Made by a program: the position numbers and the translations under genes. Under the pieces are notes generated by a model. That model ran no database searches and was not told the DNA's origin. It saw nothing but the letters and a program-made list of their open reading frames with translations. A stretch of DNA of 64,000 nt from Pelomonas sp. Root405 (GTDB lineage: Bacteria; Pseudomonadota; Gammaproteobacteria; Burkholderiales; Burkholderiaceae_C). This document shows, piece by piece, positions 49,914 to 58,791 of the stretch. The stretch is from contig NZ_LMDU01000004.1 of assembly GCF_001425165.1 (NCBI RefSeq), positions 50,802 to 114,801 on the forward strand. The letters are read 5' to 3'. Each line of letters begins with the position of its first letter. Position 1 is the first letter of the stretch.

Positions 49914-51212
49914 TTACTTTTTGCGTTGATCGACCACGCGCCGGGCCTTACCGACCAGCGTGCGTTCGATGGAGTTGTTCGGCTCGACCTGAATGGTCGC
50001 GGTCACGCCGATCAGGTTTTTGATGCGCTCCGAGAGTCGCCTGCCGATGCCGTCATCAGTCGCCCCCAGTGCCAGCTCGCAGCGGATCAGCAGCTCGTCC
50101 AGCGGCCCGTTGCGGCTGACGACGAGCTGGTACTGCCCGCCCAGGCCCTTTTCCTGCAGGACCAGCTCCTCGACCTGGGTCGGGAACAGGTTGACGCCGC
50201 GGATGATCAGCATGTCGTCGCTGCGGCCGACGATCTTGCCCATGCGGCGCATGCTGCGCGAGGTGGGCGGCAGCAGCCGTGTCAGGTCGCGGGTGCGGTA
50301 GCGGATGACGGGCATCGCCTCCTTGGTGAGCGACGTGAACACCAGTTCGCCTTCCGATCCATCGGGCAGCACTTCGCCGGTCTCGGGGTCGATGATCTCC
50401 GGGTAGAAATGGTCTTCCCAGATGACCGGGCCGTCCTTGCTCTCGATGCATTCGCTGGCGACACCCGGGCCCATCACCTCGGACAGGCCGTAGATGTCCA
50501 CCGCGTCGATGCCGGCGCTGGCCTCGATGTCGCGGCGCATCGCCTCGGTCCAGGGCTCGGCGCCGAAGATGCCGACCTTCAGCGACGACTCGCGCGCGTC
50601 CAGCCCCTGGCGGGTGAACTCCTCCACCAGCACCTGCATATAGCTCGGCGTCACCATGATGATGTCGGGCTTGAAGTCGGTGATCAGCTGCACCTGCTTT
50701 TCGGTCTGGCCGCCGCTCATCGGGATGACCGTGCAGCCCAGGCGCTCGGCGCCGTAATGCGCGCCCAGGCCGCCGGTGAACAGGCCGTAGCCATAGGCCA
50801 CGTGCACAAGGTCACCCGCACGGCCGCCGGCGGCGCGGATGGAGCGTGCCACCAGGTTGGCCCAGTGGTCGATGTCCTTCAGCGTGTAGCCGACCACCGT
50901 GGGCTTGCCGGTGGTGCCTGACGACGCATGGATGCGCGCCAACTGCTGGCGTGGCATCGCGAACATGCCGAACGGGTAGTTGGCGCGCAGGTCGTGCTTG
51001 GTCGTGAACGGGAACTTCGCCAGGTCGGCGAGCGTCTTCAGGTCGGACGGATGCACGCCAGCCCCATCGAACTTCGCCTTGTAGTGCGGCACGTGGTCGT
51101 AGGCGTGCTGCAGGCTCCAGCGCAGGCGGTCGAGCTGCAACGCCTGCAGCTCGTCGCGGCTGGCCGTTTCGATGGGTTCGAGGTCGCCGGGAGCGGGTGT
51201 CTTGACGGTCAT
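49914..51212 (-). CDS. paaK: Phenylacetate-CoA ligase
   Basis: 432 residues, the usual PaaK length. It activates phenylacetate to phenylacetyl-CoA with ATP. The AMP loop [32 protein letters not shown] and the C-terminal [21 protein letters not shown] are family hallmarks, and the terminal VGKARRVVD includes the late catalytic lysine. The ATG at 51212 overlaps the paaI stop as ATGA. Confidence 0.97.
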   Translation of the reverse strand: MTVKTPAPGDLEPIETASRDELQALQLDRLRWSLQHAYDHVPHYKAKFDGAGVHPSDLKTLADLAKFPFTTKHDLRANYPFGMFAMPRQQLARIHASSGTTGKPTVVGYTLKDIDHWANLVARSIRAAGGRAGDLVHVAYGYGLFTGGLGAHYGAERLGCTVIPMSGGQTEKQVQLITDFKPDIIMVTPSYMQVLVEEFTRQGLDARESSLKVGIFGAEPWTEAMRRDIEASAGIDAVDIYGLSEVMGPGVASECIESKDGPVIWEDHFYPEIIDPETGEVLPDGSEGELVFTSLTKEAMPVIRYRTRDLTRLLPPTSRSMRRMGKIVGRSDDMLIIRGVNLFPTQVEELVLQEKGLGGQYQLVVSRNGPLDELLIRCELALGATDDGIGRRLSERIKNLIGVTATIQVEPNNSIERTLVGKARRVVDQRKK

Positions 51213-51637
51213 GCTTCGAACACCTTTCGTTCACCCAAACGGTAGGAGCGGCCGCGGAACATCGCGATCAGGTCGCCGTGCTGGTTCCGTACCGCAATGT
51301 CGTACAGGCCGGTGCGGCCCGCCAGCGAGGTTTCCTCGGCCGTCGCGGTAAGCACGTCGCCCAGCTTGGCGCTCTTCAGGATGTCGATGCCGAAGCCCGA
51401 CGCTACCGTCAGCGCGTTGCGGGCGTTGCAGGCAAAGGCAAAGGCCGAGTCGGCCAGCGTCGCGATCAGGCCACCATGGCAGATGGCGAACCCATTCAGC
51501 ATGTCGGCCCGCACCGTCATCGTCGCCACCGCGCGGCCGGGCGAGACATCGGCGATCTGCATGCCCAGCATCTTGGTAGCGGCATCGTCCGCGAGCATGA
51601 CGTCGCGGACCTTATCGGCAACAGCTTGGGCGTCCAT
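51209..51637 (-). CDS. paaI: Acyl-CoA thioesterase PaaI
   Basis: 142 residues from the ATG at 51637, which shares bases with the paaG stop (TGATG). It is a hot-dog fold thioesterase: GLIATLADSAFAFACNARN with the HGG motif in AICHGGLIATLAD. PaaI hydrolyses stalled hydroxyphenylacetyl-CoA intermediates, recovering CoA. It is third in line after paaG in the main operon. Confidence 0.95.
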   Translation of the reverse strand: MDAQAVADKVRDVMLADDAATKMLGMQIADVSPGRAVATMTVRADMLNGFAICHGGLIATLADSAFAFACNARNALTVASGFGIDILKSAKLGDVLTATAEETSLAGRTGLYDIAVRNQHGDLIAMFRGRSYRLGERKVFEA

Positions 51638-52440
51638 CAACGGTCCTTGAACTCGGGCTTGCGCTTGTCCATGAAAGCCGCCACGCCTTCCAGGTAGTCG
51701 TAGGCAAAGCCGAGCTGGCTCTGCAGCACCGCTTCGCGCTTGAGAGCCGGCTCGTAATCGAGCTTCATCGCCTCATCCAGCGCCCGGCGCGTTTCCACCA
51801 AGGCCCGCGTCGGCATGCCGGCCAGCTTCTGCGCGATGGACATGGCCGTGTCCTGCAATTCGGCGTCGGGCACCACCCGCGAAATCAGCCCCAGCCGCTC
51901 GGCCTCGGCCGCCTGCAGCTTGTCGCCCAGCAGCGCCAGTTCCAGCGCCTTGGCGCGGCCGACCAGGCGGGGCAGCAGCCAGGTGCCGCCGCAGTCCGGC
52001 AACAACCCGATCTTGGAGAAGGCCTGGATGAAGCTCGCGCTTTCGGCCGCCAGCACCAGGTCGCACCCAAAAGCCAGGTTGGCCCCGGCGCCCGCTGCCA
52101 CGCCATTGACGGCCGCCACCACCGGCACCGGCATGCTGCGCAGGCGCAGCGCCAGGGGGATGTAGTAATGGTCCAGCATGTGGCCAATGTCCTTCGGCGC
52201 TGCGCCCACCTCGCGGCTCGGCGCCACCTGTGGGTCGGCCAGGTCCTGTCCCGCACTGAAGGCACGGCCGGCGCCCGTGATCAGTACACAGCGCGTCTGT
52301 CCGTCCTCAGCCGCCGCCTCCAGCGCATGGCGCAGTTGGCCCAGCATCGCCGCCGTGAACGCATTCAGCGCCTCGGGGCGGTTGAGCCGCAGCAGGCGCA
52401 CGCCGCCGTGCTGTTCGATCTGGATCAATGGCTCAGTCAT
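51637..52440 (-). CDS. paaG: 1,2-epoxyphenylacetyl-CoA isomerase
   Basis: 267 residues of the enoyl-CoA hydratase/isomerase superfamily. Oxyanion-hole segments are AFSAGQDLAD and VNGVAAGAGANLAFGCDLVLA, and the active-site acid region is SKIGLLPDCGGTWLLPRLVG. The length and IGHMLDHYYIPLALRLRSMPVPVVA fit PaaG. It converts the ring epoxide to oxepin-CoA. As first gene of the operon it follows a promoter and PaaR-type operator by a few bases. Confidence 0.94.
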   Translation of the reverse strand: MTEPLIQIEQHGGVRLLRLNRPEALNAFTAAMLGQLRHALEAAAEDGQTRCVLITGAGRAFSAGQDLADPQVAPSREVGAAPKDIGHMLDHYYIPLALRLRSMPVPVVAAVNGVAAGAGANLAFGCDLVLAAESASFIQAFSKIGLLPDCGGTWLLPRLVGRAKALELALLGDKLQAAEAERLGLISRVVPDAELQDTAMSIAQKLAGMPTRALVETRRALDEAMKLDYEPALKREAVLQSQLGFAYDYLEGVAAFMDKRKPEFKDR

Positions 52441-52451
52441 GGAATTCCTCT

Positions 52452-52465
52452 ACCGACCGGTCGGT
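52452..52465. promoter_or_regulatory. PaaR-type TetR operator
   Basis: ACCGACCGGTCGGT is a perfect 14-bp palindrome and fits ACCGNNCGNNCGGT, the core reported for TetR-type PaaR regulators in other bacteria. It sits between the -10 box and the paaG start, so binding would block transcription. Confidence 0.75.
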
Positions 52466-52467
52466 TA

Positions 52468-52496
52468 ATCGTACGGGCGGCCGGGGCGAACAGCAA
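52468..52496 (-). promoter_or_regulatory. Predicted promoter of paaGIKABCDE
   Basis: On the minus strand a TTGCTG -35 (52491-52496) and a TACGAT -10 (52468-52473) are 17 bp apart. The operator palindrome starts 2 bp after the -10 box. Boxes were matched by eye. Confidence 0.6.
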
Positions 52497-52514
52497 GCCG
52501 CAGGCGGGAAAACC

Positions 52515-53456
52515 CTAGCCCTTGACGATTTCCACCCCGTCGGCCAGGGCAGCGACGAGCTCGGGCTTGGGCGGCGAGAAGCCCGGTGCCGTGCAGGCAG
52601 CCGCCCCGGCGGCCAGGGCCGCGCGCAGGTGGTGCTCGGCGGACGCGCCGGCGTTGCGCATCAGGCTGTCCAGCAGCCCGGCCATCGCCGAATCGCCCGC
52701 GCCGACCGTGTCGACCACCTCGACGCGCGGCGGCAGGCCACTGCATTCCTCCACGCCGTGATACAGCGTCGCCCCCGCCTCCCCGCGGGTCAGCAACAGC
52801 CAGGCTCCAGGGTTCCATGCCGCAATCTGGGCCAGGCCGGAACGGTGGTCCGGCAGGCGGAACAGGCCACGCAGGTCTTCATCGGACACCTTGATGACAT
52901 CCGCCAGCCGGCACATCTGCTCCAGCGTGTCGTCGTAGCTGGCATCCATCGGCGGCGCGCGGAAGTTGGGGTCGTAGCTGATGAGACGACCCTCGGCCTT
53001 CAGCGCTTGCGCCAGCGCCAGCAGCCGGCCGGCCAGCGGCTCACGCACCAGGCCCAGGCTGCCGAAATGGGCCCAGCGCACGGATCGCGCCCAGCCCATC
53101 GGCAGGCCCTCGGGGCGGAAATGCAGGTCGGCGCTGTCCTGGCCGATGAAGAAATACCGCGGCGGGTCGACCTCGTGCACGACGGCCAGCAGCGGCGGCC
53201 GCGGCAGTTGCTGGATGAAGCGCATGTCGAGGTTGGCCTCCTGGCTGCACTGCCAGATCTCGGCGCCGAAGTGATCCTGGCTGATGGCGCCGCCAAAGGC
53301 GCTCAGCTGGCCCAACGTGGACATCGCCACCGCCACATTCCAGGGCGAGCCGCCACAGGCACTGCGCCAGCGGTCGGGGCCAATGCGGATCAGGTCCGTC
53401 AGCGCTTCACCGAAGGCGACGAAGTGCGGCAGGTCGGGATGCAGGATCTGGCTCAT
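52515..53456 (-). CDS. PfkB-family carbohydrate kinase
   Basis: 313 residues from the ATG at 53456 (MSQILHPDLPHFVAFGEAL); upstream in-frame sequence overlaps moaA and is not used. Ribokinase-fold signatures are present: CGGSPWNVAVAMSTLG near the sugar site, LISYDPNFR, and VDTVGAGDSAMAGLL with the catalytic Asp. It phosphorylates a sugar or nucleoside; fructose is a guess from overall similarity. It is divergent from moaA and ends 74 bp before paaG on the same strand, so its transcripts run toward the paa promoter. Confidence 0.88.
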   Translation of the reverse strand: MSQILHPDLPHFVAFGEALTDLIRIGPDRWRSACGGSPWNVAVAMSTLGQLSAFGGAISQDHFGAEIWQCSQEANLDMRFIQQLPRPPLLAVVHEVDPPRYFFIGQDSADLHFRPEGLPMGWARSVRWAHFGSLGLVREPLAGRLLALAQALKAEGRLISYDPNFRAPPMDASYDDTLEQMCRLADVIKVSDEDLRGLFRLPDHRSGLAQIAAWNPGAWLLLTRGEAGATLYHGVEECSGLPPRVEVVDTVGAGDSAMAGLLDSLMRNAGASAEHHLRAALAAGAAACTAPGFSPPKPELVAALADGVEIVKG

Positions 53457-53529
53457 GTCGCGCTGATTCAAGCGCGAGCGCACTTCCACCGCAAGCCCCT
53501 GGACTTTCGGCGGCTGACACAATTGCGCC

Positions 53530-54633
53530 ATGCCCGCCCGTGTGATCCCCCTGCATGACGCCCGCCCGCTGCGCATCGCGCCGCTGCCCACTGGGCTGCC
53601 GGGCTTCCCGCTGGCTGATGCGCTAGGGCGTCCGCTGCGCGACCTGCGCATCTCGGTGACCGACCGCTGCAACTTCCGCTGCGGCTACTGCATGCCCAAG
53701 CAGGTGTTCGACAAGCACCATGAGTTCCTGCCCCATGCCGACCTCCTCAGTTTTGAGGAGATCACGCGGCTGGCCAGCGTCTTCGTCGGCCTGGGCGTCG
53801 AAAAACTGCGCATCACGGGCGGCGAGCCGACGCTGCGCCGCCACCTCGAAACCCTGATCGAGATGCTGGCCCGGCTGCGCACGCCCGACGGCCGCGAACT
53901 CGACCTGACGCTGACCACCAACGGCTCGACGCTGGTAAAGAAAGCCGCCGCCCTGAAGGCTGCGGGGCTGAACCGCCTGACGGTCAGCCTGGACGGGCTG
54001 GACGACGCGGTCTTCCAGCGCATGAACGACGTCGGCTTCCCCGTGGCCGAGGTGCTGGACGGCATTCGCGCCGCGCAGGCCGCGGGCCTCGGGCCCATCA
54101 AGGTCAACATGGTGGTGCAGCGCGGCGTCAATGACGACCAGATCCTGGCCATGGCGCGCCACTTCAGGCACAGCGGCGTCGTGCTGCGCTTCATCGAATA
54201 CATGGACGTCGGCGCGACCAATGGTTGGCGCATGGACCAGGTACTGCCGTCTGCCGAAGTGCAGCGCCGCATCGCGGCCGAGTTCCCGCTGACGCCGCTG
54301 TCCCACAGCGCCCCGGGCGAGACGGCCGAGCGCTGGGCCTATGCCGACGGCGGCGGCGAAGTGGGCTTCATCTCCAGCGTGACGCAGGCCTTCTGCGGCG
54401 ACTGCAACCGCGCCCGGCTGTCGACCGAGGGGCGGCTCTACACCTGCTTGTTCGCCCACCGCGGGCACGACCTGCGCGGGCTGCTGCGCGGGACCGAGCC
54501 GGTCAGCGACGCCCAGTTGGCCGGCGCCGTGGCCGGTGTCTGGAGCGGCCGCGACGACCGCTATTCGCAGTTGCGTGGCACGGCCGGCGCGGTGACCGAG
54601 GCCCGCGTCGAGATGCATTACATCGGTGGCTGA
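53530..54633 (+). CDS. moaA: GTP 3',8-cyclase (molybdenum cofactor)
   Basis: 367 residues. It is a radical SAM enzyme that starts molybdopterin synthesis by rearranging GTP. The N-terminal SAM cluster cysteines are C47, C51 and C54 ([14 protein letters not shown]). The C-terminal GTP-binding cluster is [21 protein letters not shown], and the chain ends in the conserved GG. Start ATG 53530. It overlaps mobA by 8 nt. Confidence 0.96.
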   Translation: MPARVIPLHDARPLRIAPLPTGLPGFPLADALGRPLRDLRISVTDRCNFRCGYCMPKQVFDKHHEFLPHADLLSFEEITRLASVFVGLGVEKLRITGGEPTLRRHLETLIEMLARLRTPDGRELDLTLTTNGSTLVKKAAALKAAGLNRLTVSLDGLDDAVFQRMNDVGFPVAEVLDGIRAAQAAGLGPIKVNMVVQRGVNDDQILAMARHFRHSGVVLRFIEYMDVGATNGWRMDQVLPSAEVQRRIAAEFPLTPLSHSAPGETAERWAYADGGGEVGFISSVTQAFCGDCNRARLSTEGRLYTCLFAHRGHDLRGLLRGTEPVSDAQLAGAVAGVWSGRDDRYSQLRGTAGAVTEARVEMHYIGG

Positions 54634-55195
54634 ACTCCACGCCCTCGTCCTCGCTGGCGGCCGCGGCAGCCGCATGGGTGGCGTGGACAAGGGCTTGCAG
54701 CTGCTGGGCGACCAGCCCCTGGTCGCCCACGTCATCGCGCGCCTGGCACCGCAGGCGCGCGTGCTGCGGATCAGCGCCAACCGCAACCTCGATGCCTATG
54801 CCGCCCTGGGCCACGAGGTGCTGGCCGACCCGGCCGGGCTCGAATTCGCCGGCCCGCTTGCCGGCATGCTGGCCGGCCTCCACGCCATCCCCGACGACGC
54901 CTGGCTGCTGACCGCGCCCTGCGACTGCCCTCGCCTGCCGCTGGACCTGGCAGAGCGCCTGCTTGAAGCCGCGCGCCCCCATGGCCTCGCCTTCGCCCAG
55001 GCGGCGCGCGAACATCCCACCCACGCGCTGCTGCACCCGCGGCTGCGCGGCCCGCTGGCGGCTCACCTGCAGGCCGGCGCACGCGCCGTGCTGGGCTGGA
55101 TGCGGTCCCAGCCTCACGGCGTGGCCCGCTTCGATGACGAAGTGGCCTTCGCCAACCTCAACCATCCGGCCGACCTGGCGCAGCTGCATGGTTGA
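54626..55195 (+). CDS. mobA: Molybdenum cofactor guanylyltransferase
   Basis: 189 residues from a GTG at 54626, overlapping moaA by 8 nt. It attaches GMP to molybdopterin to give the bis-MGD cofactor. The nucleotide loop [18 protein letters not shown] and [10 protein letters not shown] with the metal-binding Asp identify it. Length is normal. The next gene overlaps by 8 nt, the same distance as with moaA. Confidence 0.94.
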   Translation: MAELHALVLAGGRGSRMGGVDKGLQLLGDQPLVAHVIARLAPQARVLRISANRNLDAYAALGHEVLADPAGLEFAGPLAGMLAGLHAIPDDAWLLTAPCDCPRLPLDLAERLLEAARPHGLAFAQAAREHPTHALLHPRLRGPLAAHLQAGARAVLGWMRSQPHGVARFDDEVAFANLNHPADLAQLHG

Positions 55196-55712
55196 TATCC
55201 AGTTGCGCGCCATGGCCGAGACCGATTTGCTCGCCTACAAGGCCTTGCGCGACGCGATGCTGGCCGGCCACCCCGAGGCCTTCACGTCCGACGCCGAGAC
55301 CGAAGGCCAGCGCGACCTGGCCAGCTACCGCAACCGCCTGGCCGGCGGCGCCAATGGCGGCACGCTGTTCACACTGGTGGCGCTGCATGGCGCCCGCCTA
55401 GTCGGCGCGCTGACCTGCGAACGCGAACCGCGCCGCAAGGTGCAGCACATCGCCCACCTGATCGGCATGATGGTGGCCGACACCCACCGTGGTCGCGGTA
55501 TCGGCCGGGCTCTGCTCATGGCGGCCATCGCCCAGCTCCGGGCCATGCCGGGCCTGGCCCAGGTCACCCTGACCGTGACCGCCGGCAATCGCGCCGCCAT
55601 CGGCCTCTACGAAAGCCAGGGCTTTGTGCGCTATGGCCGCCTGCCGGATGCGATCCGGTTGCCGGACGGCCGGCGTCTAGAGAAGGCCCTGATGCTGCTA
55701 AGGCTGGATTAG
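55188..55712 (+). CDS. GNAT-family N-acetyltransferase
   Basis: 174 residues, ATG 55188. The acetyl-CoA motif is clear: IGMMVADTHRGRGIGRALL, then VTLTVTAGNRAAIGLYESQGFVRYG. The acceptor substrate is unknown. Translational overlap with mobA suggests co-expression with molybdenum cofactor genes, though no functional link is evident. Its 3' end overlaps the convergent lipoprotein gene by 15 bp. Confidence 0.88.
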   Translation: MVDIQLRAMAETDLLAYKALRDAMLAGHPEAFTSDAETEGQRDLASYRNRLAGGANGGTLFTLVALHGARLVGALTCEREPRRKVQHIAHLIGMMVADTHRGRGIGRALLMAAIAQLRAMPGLAQVTLTVTAGNRAAIGLYESQGFVRYGRLPDAIRLPDGRRLEKALMLLRLD

Positions 55713-56312
55713 GTCGAACTGCACCACCAGGGCGTCCTGCACGGCCAGCAGTCCACCCAGCGCCGTGAAGGGCTGGATGCCGAAGTCGCTTTGCCGGATG
55801 ACGACCTCGCCGCGCGCGCGTCCGCCCTCGACCTGGACCGCGAACCACTGCCGCCGCGTGGTGCCATGCAGCGCGATCTCGGCTTCCACCGCGCGCCGCC
55901 CGCCTTCGCCGACCTGCTGCAGCGTGCGCACGCTCACCTCGGGGTACGTTGCAGCATCCAGCGCCTTCAGCAGATTGCTGCGCGTGCCGGCGCGGGCCGC
56001 GTCGTCGACGGCGCTGGCAAAAGCCCGGCCGAGGCGCTCGCGCAAGGCGGGCGGGTCGACGTCCAATGCATCGAGCCGGAAGCGCAGCACCGGCCCGGCG
56101 GCCGGCCATTCCACGCGCAGGTCGCCTGCTGCCAGCACATGGTTGTGTCCCAACCGCGCCGCCGTGCCGCCGCGGAAGACCAGAATGCGCAACGCATTGC
56201 CAGCGGCTTCTGCAGCCGGGGTGACCGGCTGCGGCACGACCGCGCAGCCGACCAGCACGGCCGTCGCCGTCAGCAGCAGCAAGCGGCGGGTTGCCGTGGG
56301 TTGCGGGTGCAA
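55698..56312 (-). CDS. YceI-like lipoprotein
   Basis: 204 residues. The N-terminus has a lipoprotein signal with lipobox LVGC (cysteine at about 23). The body resembles the YceI lipocalin-like family: GNALRILVFRGGTAARLGHNHVLAAGDLRVEW at the start, and a conserved VVIRQSDFGIQPFTALGGLLAVQDALVVQFDL at the end. YceI proteins bind long isoprenoid or lipid chains in the envelope. The assignment is by pattern only. Confidence 0.75.
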   Translation of the reverse strand: MHPQPTATRRLLLLTATAVLVGCAVVPQPVTPAAEAAGNALRILVFRGGTAARLGHNHVLAAGDLRVEWPAAGPVLRFRLDALDVDPPALRERLGRAFASAVDDAARAGTRSNLLKALDAATYPEVSVRTLQQVGEGGRRAVEAEIALHGTTRRQWFAVQVEGGRARGEVVIRQSDFGIQPFTALGGLLAVQDALVVQFDLIQP

Positions 56313-56408
56313 GTCAGGGGTTTTCAGGAGGGTTTTGTCCGGCGGCGCACGGCGCTGCTGCGCCGGGCTGGACTAGCATAGCCACATCCTCCTCAACGGA
56401 GCCCCCGC

Positions 56409-56948
56409 ATGGCCAGCCTGTTCCGCCCCGCCCTTGACCTGATGGCGCAATACGCCGCCTACCACCGCGACCGCCGCAACATCGCGACGCACTTCGTGGG
56501 CATTCCCCTCATCGTGTTCGCCATCAGCGTGCTGCTGGCGCGCGTCGAATTCACGCTCACCGACACGCCGATGAACGCCGCCATCCTGCTGTGGGGCATC
56601 ACGGCGCTTTGGTACCTGACCCGCGGCAACCTCGTGCTCGGCGCGGCCACCGCCATCGTCAATGGTGTGCTGACGGCGTTGGCCATGACCGCAGCCCAGG
56701 GGTCGATGACGAGCTGGCTGGTCATCGGCATCGGCAGCTTTGTCGTCGGCTGGGTATTCCAGTTCATCGGCCACTACTACGAGGGCAAGAAGCCCGCCTT
56801 CGTCGACGACCTCGTCGGCCTGCTGGTCGGCCCGATGTTCGTCGTCGGCGAGGCCATGTTCATGCTCGGCTGGGGCCGCCCGCTGCTCGAAGAGATCGAA
56901 CGCCGCGTCGGCCCGACGCATCTGCGCGATCTGGCCCACCCCGTCTAG
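56409..56948 (+). CDS. DUF962 / Mpo1-like membrane protein
   Basis: 179 residues with about four hydrophobic helices. It matches the Mpo1/YGL010w (DUF962) family: QYAAYHRDRRNIATHFVGIPLIVF with the conserved H-x(3)-N...TH pattern, and WVFQFIGHYYEGKKPAFVDDLVGLLVGPMFVV. The yeast member is an Fe2+ dioxygenase acting on 2-hydroxy fatty acids; the same chemistry here is likely but untested. Confidence 0.88.
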   Translation: MASLFRPALDLMAQYAAYHRDRRNIATHFVGIPLIVFAISVLLARVEFTLTDTPMNAAILLWGITALWYLTRGNLVLGAATAIVNGVLTALAMTAAQGSMTSWLVIGIGSFVVGWVFQFIGHYYEGKKPAFVDDLVGLLVGPMFVVGEAMFMLGWGRPLLEEIERRVGPTHLRDLAHPV

Positions 56949-56957
56949 AACGTGACG

Positions 56958-57068
56958 CCCCTCGTCCAAGGCGTACCTCGGCCTGTCCCCCGCGGGGACG
57001 GCGGTGCTCGCGGCGTCAAACCGCTCGCACATCGCCAGCGCGAGCTGGCCTGGGAGCGGCCCGGCGCT
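56958..57068 (-). repeat. 111-bp dispersed intergenic repeat, copy B
   Basis: This is the inverted partner of 35006-35116 (95 of 111 identical, no gaps). It fills most of the 164-bp gap between the DUF962 gene and panE, ending 44 bp before the panE start. Both copies end at the same coordinate of the alignment in GAC GAG GGG. Confidence 0.75.
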
Positions 57069-57112
57069 CATCCCGCAACAGTCACGACGACCGCCACTGA
57101 ACGTCTCGGGCG

Positions 57113-58126
57113 ATGACCGGCGTTCTCGTCATGGGCGCCGGCGCCGTCGGCTGCTTTGTCGGCGGCCTGACGCAACTGGCCGGTGTGCCAGTGCACTTCG
57201 TCGGCCGGCCACGCGTGCTGGCCAATCTTCGCAAGCACGGCCTGCGTCTGACCGACCTCGACGGGCTGGACCGCCGCATTCCGCCGCTGGCGCTGCGCCT
57301 GCACGAGCAGCCGCCGGCAACACTCAAGCCGGACCTGGTGCTGCTGTGCGTGAAGTCGGGTGCCACGGTGGAGGCAGCGACGGCGCTGGGCCTGACGCTG
57401 CCGCTGGGCAGCGCCGTCGTCAGCCTGCAGAACGGCATCGGCAATGCCGCCGCGGCGCGCCAGGCGGCGCCGCAGCTGCACTGGCATGCGGGCATGGTGC
57501 CGTACAACATCGCCGAGATCGGCCCCGGGCACTACCACCGCGGCACCGGCGGGGCCTTGGCCGCCGAGGGTTCGGCCGGGGACCTGACGCTGGCCGCCTG
57601 GCAGACCGCACTGGCCGGCGTCGGCATGGGGCTGACGCTGCACGCCGACCTGGCGCCGGTGCAATGGGGCAAGCTGCTGCTCAACCTGAACAACCCGGTC
57701 AATGCGCTGTCCGGGCTGCCGCTGCGCGAGCAGCTCTTGCTACGCGGCTACCGGCGCGTGCTGGCCGCCTTGCAGCAAGAAGCGCTGGACTTGCTGGATG
57801 CCGCCCACCGCCCGGTCGCCCAGCTCACGCCATTGCCGCCGCGGCGGCTGCTGGCCCTGCTGCGCATGCCGACCTTCGTCTTCCGCATGGCCGCGTCGCG
57901 CATGCTGCGCATCGACGCCAAGGCCCGCTCCAGCATGGCCGACGACCTGGCGGCCGGCCGCCCGACCGAGATCGATGCGCTCTGCGGCGAGGTCGTGCGC
58001 CTGGGGCGCGCCCAGGGGCGCGGCGCACCGCTGAACCTGCGCATGCAAGGCCTGGTGCGCGACTGGCCCAAGCGCCAACAGCCCTATTCGCCCGACGACC
58101 TGCTTCAGGCCATCGGCTTGTCCTGA
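57113..58126 (+). CDS. panE: 2-dehydropantoate 2-reductase
   Basis: 337 residues. It is an NADPH-dependent ketopantoate reductase of the pantothenate pathway. The N-terminal Rossmann motif is VLVMGAGAVGCFVGG; catalytic Lys and Asn are in GKLLLNLNNPVNALSG; the C-terminal helix domain has KARSSMADDLAAGRPTEIDALCG. Several paralogous family members have other substrates, so the pathway role is likely, not certain. The following hydrolase starts 87 bp later. Confidence 0.88.
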   Translation: MTGVLVMGAGAVGCFVGGLTQLAGVPVHFVGRPRVLANLRKHGLRLTDLDGLDRRIPPLALRLHEQPPATLKPDLVLLCVKSGATVEAATALGLTLPLGSAVVSLQNGIGNAAAARQAAPQLHWHAGMVPYNIAEIGPGHYHRGTGGALAAEGSAGDLTLAAWQTALAGVGMGLTLHADLAPVQWGKLLLNLNNPVNALSGLPLREQLLLRGYRRVLAALQQEALDLLDAAHRPVAQLTPLPPRRLLALLRMPTFVFRMAASRMLRIDAKARSSMADDLAAGRPTEIDALCGEVVRLGRAQGRGAPLNLRMQGLVRDWPKRQQPYSPDDLLQAIGLS

Positions 58127-58212
58127 ATTGATCCATCTCCGTCTGCCAGCGCGTGGCGACAGACGCTTGGCAGCGGAACACTGGCGGCCTCAACAACGCA
58201 ACGAGGCCCAGC

Positions 58213-58791
58213 ATGACCACCGCCCTGATCGTCATCGACGTCCAGCACTCCTTCACCCAGCGCCCCAGTTTCGAAATCGACGGCCTGCCCGCCTATCTCG
58301 CCGCGCAGAACCGCCTCATCGAAGGTTTCGAAGCCGCCGGCCTGCCGATCGTGCGCGTCTTCCATGTGCAGCCTGATGCGACCGGCGCTGACCCCTTCAG
58401 CCTGGAGAGCGGCCACGTACGCCCGCTCGAAGGCCTGCGCGACTTCAAGGCAGACACCACCGTCCACAAGACCCGCCACAGCGCCCTCGTCGGCAGCGGC
58501 CTGGACGTGTGGCTGGTCAGCCGCGGCATCCGCCAGCTCGTCATCAGCGGCATCCGCACCGAGCAATGTTGCGAGACGACGACGCGGCATGCCAGCGACC
58601 TCGGCTGGGACGTCATCTACGTGCCCGAGGCGACACTCACCTTCACGATGCAGCACCCCGACGGCAGCCCGCTGACACCCGCCCAGCTCCGCGCCCGCAC
58701 GGCCGCCGTGCTGGATGGCCGCTTCGCGCGCGTCATGGACGCAGAGGCGGCGCTGCAAGCCGTCACTGAACAGGAAGCCGCGATTGCCTGA
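58213..58791 (+). CDS. Isochorismatase-like cysteine hydrolase
   Basis: 192 residues from the ATG at 58213 with a CGAGG site. The cysteine-hydrolase fold has the catalytic triad region: D9 (LIVIDVQHSF), the lysine in VHKTRHSAL and the cysteine in GIRTEQCCETTTRHAS. Family members cleave amides such as nicotinamide, carbamoylsarcosine or peroxyureidoacrylate; the substrate here is unknown. It overlaps the following regulator by 8 nt. Confidence 0.88.
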   Translation: MTTALIVIDVQHSFTQRPSFEIDGLPAYLAAQNRLIEGFEAAGLPIVRVFHVQPDATGADPFSLESGHVRPLEGLRDFKADTTVHKTRHSALVGSGLDVWLVSRGIRQLVISGIRTEQCCETTTRHASDLGWDVIYVPEATLTFTMQHPDGSPLTPAQLRARTAAVLDGRFARVMDAEAALQAVTEQEAAIA

